Shown here in pieces: positions 1-5,407 of a stretch of 5,998 nt of DNA. The notes beneath the pieces are model-generated. The model did not search any database. It had not been told where the DNA came from and saw only the letters and a list, made by a program, of their open reading frames with translations. The position numbers were made by a program, and so were the translations under genes. The stretch spans positions 1-5,998 of the forward strand of contig JALSQA010000481.1 in NCBI GenBank assembly GCA_026985685.1, given 5' to 3'. Position 1 is the stretch's first letter; each line of letters starts with the position of its first letter. The stretch comes from Campylobacterales bacterium. GTDB lineage: Bacteria; Campylobacterota; Campylobacteria; Campylobacterales; QNZT01.

Positions 1-749
1 AAAATTTGGTTTTTTTTATTGTTAGGATTGTATGAATAAAGTGTTATTTTGGGAATAATAAAGTCATGATTTGAAAATAGAGCATATCTAAAGACTATTT
101 TATGAAATAATTTATCATGATATTTATCTTTAGAAAGAAATGATTTTACATTCTTTATATCAGGAAGTATAGTTTGTATATTGGGTGGATATCCTGTTCC
201 TGACAGTGTATATCGAATATTTATTTGTTCATTTGCCATGGTTTGATTGTTTTCTATATTATAAGAGAAGTGATAATTGCCGATTAACTGGACTTTTTTA
301 TCTAAAGGCTGAACATCTAAATGCAATGTGGATAAATTAAATTGTTTATCTATTGTTTGTAAATACATAAGTTCATCAGCTGAACCTGTAACGAATTTTT
401 TTAGTTCTTCTTTTGATGCCTGTTGTAATTTTATATGCAAAGGAATATCAAGTTTTTCTGCTTTTAAAGGAAAAATGGCATATTTGATGCGTAAATGAGT
501 TCTATCTTTAATATCTCTTGTCTCTTCTTCTTTCAAAAATTGTAAACGATAATCATCACTTTTATCTGGTTTGAAATTAAAACGAATTACTTTTCCTGAT
601 TTTGTTTGATTGATTTCAAGATTTAAAATAACTGCTTCTTTTAGGGTAGGGTGTGTATTGCTAACTTGTAAATTATATGTGAATAAGTTATTTGCTAAAA
701 GATGAGAATATAATAGAGAAGAAATTATCATAAATTTAATTATATTCAT
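1..749 (-). CDS. BatD-like secreted protein, 3' end cut by window edge
   Basis: The reading frame is open from ATG at 749 to the window edge, giving 249 residues and no stop, so the C-terminus is missing. Residues 1-19 look like a Sec signal peptide (Lys5, a hydrophobic stretch, then LLA before Asn20-Asn21). The rest is rich in beta strand. Residues 85-150 (a PLKAEKLDIPLHIKL stretch, then THLDV-like LHLDVQPL) and 155-190 (a strand pattern ending TLSGTGYPPNI) match the repeated Ig-like layout of BatD ('oxygen tolerance') proteins. Residues 218-241 (FRYALFSNHDFIIPKITLYSYNP) match the typical BatD 'IP...f.YfdP' ending of such a unit. BatD proteins are usually membrane-anchored and act in the envelope beside BatA/BatB vWA proteins and a MoxR ATPase; their exact job is unclear. 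No bat partner is visible here. The start lies 4 bp after the stop of the radical SAM gene, with only a weak ribosome site, so it probably depends on upstream translation. Family call is by pattern memory; general secreted beta protein is the fallback. Confidence 0.62.
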   Translation of the reverse strand, partial: MNIIKFMIISSLLYSHLLANNLFTYNLQVSNTHPTLKEAVILNLEINQTKSGKVIRFNFKPDKSDDYRLQFLKEEETRDIKDRTHLRIKYAIFPLKAEKLDIPLHIKLQQASKEELKKFVTGSADELMYLQTIDKQFNLSTLHLDVQPLDKKVQLIGNYHFSYNIENNQTMANEQINIRYTLSGTGYPPNIQTILPDIKNVKSFLSKDKYHDKLFHKIVFRYALFSNHDFIIPKITLYSYNPNNKKNQI

Positions 750-753
750 GTTT

Positions 754-2031
754 TTACTTTTGTATAGATCTTATCTTTGATATATAATGTAACTTCATGT
801 CCATCTCAAATGTTTCATTGGTAGGATATTCATAGCCAAATACATCACTCCATAAAGAGTGATCTTCCATACATAGATAAAAAAACACATCCTTCCTCCA
901 AGGCTCAAAAGAGTCATATGCAAATTTGAACATCTCTTTTTTTATTTTTAATGGATAGGATAATTTTCCAGCAGCATTTTGCATAGGCATTTGTAAAATT
1001 TTTGTGTGAAAATCTCTTTGTCTTATTTTTTTGATTACAGGTTTGATAAATGTAAGTGTTCCAAAAGAGATTAGTGCAACATTTTTGGGATTAAAAGTAT
1101 CTATGAGTTGTTTAAAAATTTTTCCATATTCTTCTTGGTAGCCTTTAAAATATATAATAGGATGAAAGTGAAAACCTACAAGATATCCTTTGTCAGCAAT
1201 TTTTTTTGCAGCATTGATTCTCTCTTGCAAAGATGAGGTAAGATGCTCTTCATGGTCAATAATAGTTTGCGGATTGAGTGACCATGTGAATAAAAGATTT
1301 TTTGGTAAATTATCTTTTTCTAAGAAATAACTAACATTGTCTGATTTTGTTTTAAATTCTAGCATTACATTTGGGTTATTTTTTGCAAACTCTACTAAAT
1401 GATCTAGCACTTGAAAACGATTTCCCCACATGAGTGAATCGGATGCTTGTCCTGTTCCGATATGATAAAATTCATCTGGATTTAGTTTGATATTGTCTAG
1501 TTTATTTTTCAAAGATGTATCAAAAGTGATTTTCCCATCATTGTAAAAAGATTGAATAGAGCAGTAACTACAGTCAAAACCACAACTCTCTACTGCATCA
1601 AGTGTGAGAAGATTACAACATCTGGTTTTTGGCGATGCAACAGGACATAATCCAAAACCTAAATCTTTTTTTTCTTCATGTATGAGTTTTATTTTTGGTG
1701 CTTTTATTTTTTGATTTGGTAATTCATAATAATCATTTGCTTCATTTTGATACTCATTGTGAACAAGTTTAATCTCATTTAAAAGTGCTTGTTTTTTCTG
1801 TTTTGGCGGTTTGTTTTGATGGTTTTGTTCTTGCCAGTGTTGTTTAAGTGTACCTTTCCCCCACATATGAAAGTCTATGGATATATCTATGAGTTGTTTG
1901 ATCTCTTGATGTGAAAATCTAAAATGAGTAGATTTTTCTTCTAAAAAGAGTTGTTCTTCTTTTATTAATTTATTAAAAAATGTATTTTGAATACTTTGTT
2001 GAAATTTATCTTGATAATTTTGTTTGTTCAT
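754..2031 (-). CDS. SPL-family (spore photoproduct lyase-like) radical SAM protein
   Basis: This 425-residue cytoplasmic protein carries the radical SAM cluster motif CX3CX2C at Cys150, Cys154 and Cys157, which would hold a [4Fe-4S] cluster and cleave S-adenosylmethionine. Later blocks match the spore photoproduct lyase family: YHIGTGQASDS at 189-199, LEFKTKSDNV at 224-233, FTWSLNP at 248-254, ERINAAKKIADKGY at 270-283, then GFHFHPII and the Tyr/Glu-rich stretch to about 303. The family is known for repair of thymine dimers in Bacillus spores, but relatives occur in many non-sporulating bacteria with undefined substrates. It is longer than the Bacillus enzyme (about 340 residues), mainly because of a charged, Gln/Lys-rich N-terminal region of about 110 residues. 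Aligning by eye, the Bacillus hydrogen-donor Cys141 falls on Gln195, so classic lyase chemistry is doubtful. Cys129, Cys138 and Cys139 form an extra cysteine group just before the cluster motif. The ATG overlaps the stop of the upstream lipoprotein gene (TAATG), indicating translational coupling. The family call is firm; the substrate is unknown. Confidence 0.87.
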   Translation of the reverse strand: MNKQNYQDKFQQSIQNTFFNKLIKEEQLFLEEKSTHFRFSHQEIKQLIDISIDFHMWGKGTLKQHWQEQNHQNKPPKQKKQALLNEIKLVHNEYQNEANDYYELPNQKIKAPKIKLIHEEKKDLGFGLCPVASPKTRCCNLLTLDAVESCGFDCSYCSIQSFYNDGKITFDTSLKNKLDNIKLNPDEFYHIGTGQASDSLMWGNRFQVLDHLVEFAKNNPNVMLEFKTKSDNVSYFLEKDNLPKNLLFTWSLNPQTIIDHEEHLTSSLQERINAAKKIADKGYLVGFHFHPIIYFKGYQEEYGKIFKQLIDTFNPKNVALISFGTLTFIKPVIKKIRQRDFHTKILQMPMQNAAGKLSYPLKIKKEMFKFAYDSFEPWRKDVFFYLCMEDHSLWSDVFGYEYPTNETFEMDMKLHYISKIRSIQK

Positions 2032-3641
2032 TAGTCTAATTCTAAAACCGTTGCTTCATATTTATCAAGAGTTATTGCAAATTTGTTATTATCAACTTTT
2101 GTAATTATCTTATTTGAAAAATAATCTCTTATATTGTTAGCTTTGTAAAATATATTTTTTAATGTGAATGTCCCTTTTTGGGTATTTCCACTTGGATTTG
2201 AAATGATTATGTATCCTTTGTTCTTAAATATCCTTGTACCAAAAATAATTTTTTCATTATCACATAAAAGTTTTAAATTGTTTTTGTGATCAGTTCTTAT
2301 GACTGGCAAAAGATTTTTAACTTCCTTTGCAATGATTGGCAGTTGTTTTGCAATTGGTCTTGAATCAATTTTCCCTGCACTTCCACCATCTCTCCAAAAA
2401 CCTACTCCCTTCGCTCCTTTTGCTAAAGCAGCATAAAATATCGCACGAAAATTTTTACCAACACCTCTGTTTATTTGTGCAAATACGACTGGCTGTTTTT
2501 GATTTGGTGTATTATCAAGTAATTCAAAAGCTTCTATGATAGGAGTCTCAAATCCATCCTGGGCGACATAAGTGCCTGTAAAATCTATATAATTGTTATA
2601 TTTTCTAGCCATTCCATAAGCACCACTAAGCATATAAATAGGATGTGAATTATTGTCTTGTTTGTGAATAAGATCGATAATATGTGTAAAGTTATCATTT
2701 AAGTGATAAAACTCATTATCCACATAATAGAACAAAAGGTCACTCCACAATCCTTTATCTTTTATCTCTTGTAGAGTTTTATGCAAGTGGGCAATCTTTT
2801 TTTTAGGATCCTGTGGTATCCAGTCTTCATCTTCGGGGACTATATATTGTACTATCTGCATTGCAGAGTATAAACCTGCTTCTTTAGCTTTTTTGATAGC
2901 TTGTGCACTAGCAGCCCACATGTTTGTGTTAAAGCCTAGTTTTTTATAAATACTCCAGTCTTTTCTATTTTCATCTGTATAGATTCCTATTGGAAAAAAT
3001 GGTTTAAATTTTCCATTTTCTTTAATCTCTATATTTCCTAGATTATCTACTTTTGTAATTTTTCCAGAGAATGATTTTTTTTGGATATCTTTTGTTTCAA
3101 AATGTATCCCCTTTTGAAACTTTATATCATCTATCCATATAGGTGCATTTATCCCTTTTTTAGGCAACATGAGTATTTTTATCTGAAAAAATTTTATCGA
3201 GTCATTTTTTGGAATTTTTATAGATATGAAATTTTCTTCCCAGGTATCTTTTTGTGAATTTGCACACATTGTACCGTCTGAATTTTCTATCGCACCATTG
3301 TCTCCACCCATAGAACCATAAACTTCCAGTGATGGTGGAGGCCAGGCAGAAGTGATTGATTTAAAAGATAGCGTATAGGTACTGCCTGGAGTAACAGGTA
3401 TTCTTATATCTGAAATAATTCTATCAGACATTACCCAGCTATTTCCAGTTTTTGTAAATTTTACCGAACCACTCCCTTTGGATGCTGAGATATTTGGGTC
3501 AAACTTTGCACCCGCATCTAGTGAATAGTTATTGGTATTTTTAAAATCCTCAAAATATGGCATTGTTATCTTACTTTTGTCTGTTTTAAAACAACCAGTA
3601 AATATACTAAGAAGTATTAAAAAAAGAAAATATTTTTTCAT
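2031..3641 (-). CDS. Lipoprotein with probable glycoside hydrolase-like TIM barrel
   Basis: I start this 536-residue protein at ATG 3641, not at an in-frame ATG at 3800. The 3641 start gives a lipoprotein signal (Lys2-Lys3, hydrophobic core, FTGC with Cys17), has an AGG ribosome site 7 bases upstream (3649-3651), and avoids overlap with the divergent gene at 3698. Residues about 28-178 look like a jelly-roll carbohydrate-binding-type domain (paired strands ending in IWIDDIKF). Residues 205-420 look like a TIM barrel of the clan GH-A style: GKFKPFFPIGIYT opens it, LGFNTNMW (235-242) follows, FYYVDNEFY (304-312) offers Glu310 as a candidate acid/base, and AKGVGFWRDGG (410-420) resembles a final barrel strand. 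Residues about 450-536 look like a small C-terminal beta domain. I see no obvious Glu nucleophile in the likely seventh strand (PVVFAQINRG, 384-393). The protein should sit on the periplasmic side of a membrane or at the surface. It is first in the operon with the SPL-like and BatD-like genes. The substrate is unknown, and the glycosidase call is a fold-level inference. Confidence 0.68.
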   Translation of the reverse strand: MKKYFLFLILLSIFTGCFKTDKSKITMPYFEDFKNTNNYSLDAGAKFDPNISASKGSGSVKFTKTGNSWVMSDRIISDIRIPVTPGSTYTLSFKSITSAWPPPSLEVYGSMGGDNGAIENSDGTMCANSQKDTWEENFISIKIPKNDSIKFFQIKILMLPKKGINAPIWIDDIKFQKGIHFETKDIQKKSFSGKITKVDNLGNIEIKENGKFKPFFPIGIYTDENRKDWSIYKKLGFNTNMWAASAQAIKKAKEAGLYSAMQIVQYIVPEDEDWIPQDPKKKIAHLHKTLQEIKDKGLWSDLLFYYVDNEFYHLNDNFTHIIDLIHKQDNNSHPIYMLSGAYGMARKYNNYIDFTGTYVAQDGFETPIIEAFELLDNTPNQKQPVVFAQINRGVGKNFRAIFYAALAKGAKGVGFWRDGGSAGKIDSRPIAKQLPIIAKEVKNLLPVIRTDHKNNLKLLCDNEKIIFGTRIFKNKGYIIISNPSGNTQKGTFTLKNIFYKANNIRDYFSNKIITKVDNNKFAITLDKYEATVLELD

Positions 3642-3648
3642 AATAAAA

Positions 3649-3654
3649 CCTGAT
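3649..3654 (-). promoter_or_regulatory. Ribosome binding site deciding the lipoprotein start
   Basis: Read on the minus strand, ATCAGG lies 7 bases before the ATG at 3641. It supports starting the lipoprotein there and not at 3800. Confidence 0.55.
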
Positions 3655-3660
3655 AAATGA

Positions 3661-3679
3661 TGTGATATTATTATACACA
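3661..3679. promoter_or_regulatory. Possible operator, TGTG-N11-CACA
   Basis: TGTG at 3661-3664 and CACA at 3676-3679 form an inverted repeat around an 11-base A/T core that covers both predicted -10 boxes. A dimeric regulator bound here would silence both directions. The repeat is short and the core is pure A/T, so it may be chance. Confidence 0.25.
3666..3675. promoter_or_regulatory. Divergent promoter core, overlapping -10 boxes
   Basis: The 56-bp spacer between the two divergent start codons must hold both promoters. On the minus strand, 3675-3670 reads a perfect TATAAT, 28 bases before the lipoprotein ATG. On the plus strand, 3666-3671 reads TATTAT, 26 bases before the dehydrogenase ATG. 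The two boxes share two bases, so polymerase could probably serve only one direction at a time. No convincing -35 box is seen for either, which fits the relaxed -35 of Campylobacterota sigma-70 promoters. Position is predicted from motif and geometry only. Confidence 0.42.
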
Positions 3680-3686
3680 AAAATAT

Positions 3687-3691
3687 AGGAG
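3687..3691 (+). promoter_or_regulatory. Ribosome binding site of the dehydrogenase gene
   Basis: AGGAG lies 6 bases before the ATG at 3698, a strong Shine-Dalgarno site that fixes this start. Confidence 0.75.
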
Positions 3692-3697
3692 TTTTGC

Positions 3698-4630
3698 ATG
3701 AAGATTGTTGTTTTAGATAAAGATACATTGGGTGATGATATAGATTTAGGATGTTTTGATAAGTTTGGAGTTGTAAAAATGTATCCCTATACAGACGCAA
3801 ATGATACTCTTGATAGGGTCAAAGATGCGGATGTTGTTATTAGTAACAAAGTTGTTATTGATAAAAATATCATGGAAAAATCCAATATAAAACTCATATG
3901 TGTAGCCGCAACAGGAATGAATAATATAGATTTAAAGAGTGCAGAACAAAAAGGTATAGTAGTCAAAAATGTAGCTGGATACTCAACCCCATCAGTTGTC
4001 CAAACTACATTTTCTTTGCTATTTTATCTTATAGGAAAATTGAAATATTTAGATGAATATACAAAAAGTGATACAGGTTGGGTTCAAAGTAAAATCTTTA
4101 CTCACTTAGATAATCCATATTTTGATATTAGCGGGAAAAAATGGGGTATTATAGGTTTAGGTGAAATTGGTAAAAAAGTTGCTTTGGCTGCCAAAAGTTT
4201 TGGATGTGAAATTATCTATTATTCAACAAGTGGACAAAATAGAAATCAAGATTTTCAGCGAAGTAATTTAGAAAACCTCTTGAGTGAATCGGATATCATA
4301 ACTATACACGCTCCTTTAAATGATAAAACATATAATTTAATCAATGAAAACAATTTAAAATTATTAAAAGAAAATGCAATCTTGCTAAATCTAGGAAGAG
4401 GTGGTATAATCAATGAAGCAGATTTGGCAAAACATATAGATAAAAGTCAAATTCAAGTAGGTTTAGATGTGCTTGAAAAAGAGCCAATTTGCCATGATAA
4501 TCCTCTTTTGTCAGTCCAGGATAAAGATCGGCTTGTTATAACGCCACATATCGCCTGGGCTAGTAAAGAGTCAAGAGAGAGGTTGGTAAAAGGTATTTGC
4601 CAAAATATTAAAATGTATATAGGAGAATAA
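3698..4630 (+). CDS. D-2-hydroxyacid dehydrogenase, hydroxypyruvate/glycerate dehydrogenase type
   Basis: This complete 310-residue protein is an NAD(P)-dependent D-2-hydroxyacid dehydrogenase that interconverts 2-oxoacids and D-2-hydroxyacids in the cytoplasm. The N-terminal substrate half includes the NKVVID (50-55) and CVAATGMNNID (68-78) blocks. The Rossmann half carries GLGEIG (153-158) as the dinucleotide loop. The family's catalytic triad is visible: Arg234 in LGRGG, Glu262 in LEKEP, and His284 in TPHIAWAS. The NKV, VAATG and PHIAWAS blocks resemble glycerate dehydrogenase/hydroxypyruvate reductase (HprA) more than PGDH or lactate dehydrogenase, and there is no C-terminal ACT domain as in many SerA enzymes. 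Substrate cannot be fixed from sequence: glycerate/hydroxypyruvate is the best guess, with glyoxylate or another 2-oxoacid possible. The start has a strong AGGAG site. The gene is followed 2 bp later by the SlyB-like lipoprotein gene, and its last codons contain that gene's ribosome site. Confidence 0.92.
   Translation: MKIVVLDKDTLGDDIDLGCFDKFGVVKMYPYTDANDTLDRVKDADVVISNKVVIDKNIMEKSNIKLICVAATGMNNIDLKSAEQKGIVVKNVAGYSTPSVVQTTFSLLFYLIGKLKYLDEYTKSDTGWVQSKIFTHLDNPYFDISGKKWGIIGLGEIGKKVALAAKSFGCEIIYYSTSGQNRNQDFQRSNLENLLSESDIITIHAPLNDKTYNLINENNLKLLKENAILLNLGRGGIINEADLAKHIDKSQIQVGLDVLEKEPICHDNPLLSVQDKDRLVITPHIAWASKESRERLVKGICQNIKMYIGE
4621..4625 (+). promoter_or_regulatory. Ribosome binding site of the SlyB-like gene
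   Basis: AGGAG sits inside the last codons of the dehydrogenase gene, 7 bases before the ATG at 4633. The ribosome finishing one gene can therefore start the next. Confidence 0.7.
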
Positions 4631-4632
4631 TT

Positions 4633-5070
4633 ATGAAAAAACTATTTTTTATTACCTTTTTGGGTTTAAGTTTTGTAATGGCTGGCTGTGCAAATAAAGC
4701 ATTACCTCAAAGCAGAGTAGGAAGTATCAGTGACTCATATACAGGAACTGTAAAAGCAGTTGAACTTGTAAAAGTCAGGGGTGATGGGACATGGACCTCT
4801 ATGCTTGGAATGGTTGCTGGTGGTGTCTTAGGTCATCAAATTGGAGGAGGAAGTGGTAAGGATTTAGCTACTATGGGTGGTGCTATGGCAGGTGCAGTTG
4901 GTGGAGCAGAAGCTGATGTAAGAGATGCACAGAGAATTACTATTGAGTTTGATAGTGGCAAAACAATCACTACAGTTTTACCAATAGATGCGAATAATCC
5001 AAATCGATATAAAGCTGGAGATCGCGTTACTGTATTCATCACTGGTGGAAAAGTAACTGAAATACGCTAA
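4633..5070 (+). CDS. SlyB-like glycine-zipper outer-membrane lipoprotein
   Basis: This 145-residue protein has a clean lipoprotein signal peptide: Lys2-Lys3, a hydrophobic core and lipobox VMAGC with Cys19 as the lipidated residue. Ala20-Asn21 after the Cys is compatible with export to the outer membrane by Lol. Residues 59-91 form a glycine-zipper hairpin (glycine or alanine at regular spacing on both sides of the short GGGSGKD turn), typical of the SlyB/Rickettsia 17-kDa antigen group. Residues 95-145 form a small beta domain: DAQRITIEFDSGK, then YKAGDRVTVF, ending KVTEIR. SlyB in other Gram-negative bacteria is an envelope-stress lipoprotein that stabilises outer-membrane proteins; whether this protein does the same is inference. 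It is cotranscribed with the dehydrogenase, with no evident functional link, and an intrinsic terminator follows it. Length and layout are normal for the family. Confidence 0.88.
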   Translation: MKKLFFITFLGLSFVMAGCANKALPQSRVGSISDSYTGTVKAVELVKVRGDGTWTSMLGMVAGGVLGHQIGGGSGKDLATMGGAMAGAVGGAEADVRDAQRITIEFDSGKTITTVLPIDANNPNRYKAGDRVTVFITGGKVTEIR

Positions 5071-5083
5071 TCTAAAACACTTA

Positions 5084-5365
5084 ATGGCGGGTTTTATACT
5101 CGCCTTTTTTGTAACAGTTGTTTTTTTACTTTATCTTCATGTTGGTTTTAAAGAAGCTATTTTTGGCTTTTTCTATTTTATTGTAACTCCATTTTTAGCA
5201 ATTGTTCATTTTCCTGTTTCGATTATTATCATGATTATTTTGTTACTTCTTTTTAGAAGAGTAAATTTCTGTATGAGAACAAATCTAAAATGGGTAGCTT
5301 ATGCACTTTTATGTTTACACTGGATAGCTTTGGGGTTTTATTGTAGTAGATATGTAAGTATTTAA
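5084..5365 (+). CDS. Small hydrophobic membrane protein, unknown function; start uncertain
   Basis: I do not recognise this 93-codon ORF. It would have about three membrane segments: residues 3-20, a long hydrophobic stretch at about 25-56 broken by Pro36 and Pro44, and residues 69-87. A basic loop (Arg58, Arg59, Arg65, Lys69) lies before the last helix, placing that loop in the cytoplasm by the positive-inside rule. The Leu/Phe/Ile-rich first half is partly a consequence of T-rich DNA, but the last third (LKWVAYALLCLHWIALGFY) reads like genuine protein. There is no Shine-Dalgarno site before the ATG. The start codon also lies at the foot of a predicted terminator hairpin (5086-5104), and no other ATG, GTG or TTG occurs in frame until Met50. 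Either expression is unusual or poor, or the gene is a remnant or spurious. It fills the space between the SlyB-like and flavoprotein genes. Confidence 0.5.
   Translation: MAGFILAFFVTVVFLLYLHVGFKEAIFGFFYFIVTPFLAIVHFPVSIIIMIILLLLFRRVNFCMRTNLKWVAYALLCLHWIALGFYCSRYVSI
5086..5110 (+). terminator. Intrinsic terminator after the SlyB-like gene
   Basis: GGCGGG (5086-5091) pairs with CTCGCC (5099-5104) as a 6-bp stem with one G-T pair. The loop is the 7 bases TTTTATA, and six T follow at 5105-5110. This is a good Rho-independent terminator placed 15 bases after the stop of the SlyB-like gene, in a region otherwise very poor in G+C. It ends the dehydrogenase-SlyB transcript and overlaps the start of the small membrane ORF. 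Confidence 0.72.
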
Positions 5366-5387
5366 AAATTCTTAGCTAACATGATTT

Positions 5388-5393
5388 TATAAA
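5388..5393 (+). promoter_or_regulatory. Possible -10 box for the flavoprotein gene
   Basis: TATAAA at 5388-5393 lies in the 42-bp gap before the flavoprotein gene. A local promoter is expected because an intrinsic terminator lies upstream at 5086-5110. The A/T richness makes chance matches common, and the implied leader is only some 10 bases long. Confidence 0.25.
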
Positions 5394-5397
5394 ATAT

Positions 5398-5403
5398 AGG
5401 GGA
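5398..5403 (+). promoter_or_regulatory. Ribosome binding site of the flavoprotein gene
   Basis: AGGGGA lies 4 bases before the ATG at 5408, a near-consensus site that supports this start. The next codons lead straight into the FAD-binding strand, so little room remains for another start. Confidence 0.65.
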
Positions 5404-5407
5404 AAAC

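Noticed and set aside
754..2031. Light-driven (cryptochrome/photolyase) DNA photolyase.
   Set aside because: The protein has a radical SAM CX3CX2C motif and no photolyase flavin-binding features; SPL enzymes are unrelated to light-driven photolyases.
2336..2539. 67-codon open frame on the plus strand.
   Set aside because: It lies wholly inside the lipoprotein gene on the other strand and has no family resemblance; it is a shadow frame.
2031..3800. Longer version of the lipoprotein gene starting at ATG 3800.
   Set aside because: It would overlap the first 103 bases of the divergent dehydrogenase gene and bury the lipoprotein signal 53 residues inside the protein. The ATG at 3641 has a ribosome site and a proper signal peptide.
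4836..5042. 68-codon open frame on the minus strand.
   Set aside because: Its Pro/Ala-rich end is the reverse reading of the SlyB-like glycine zipper codons; it is a shadow frame.
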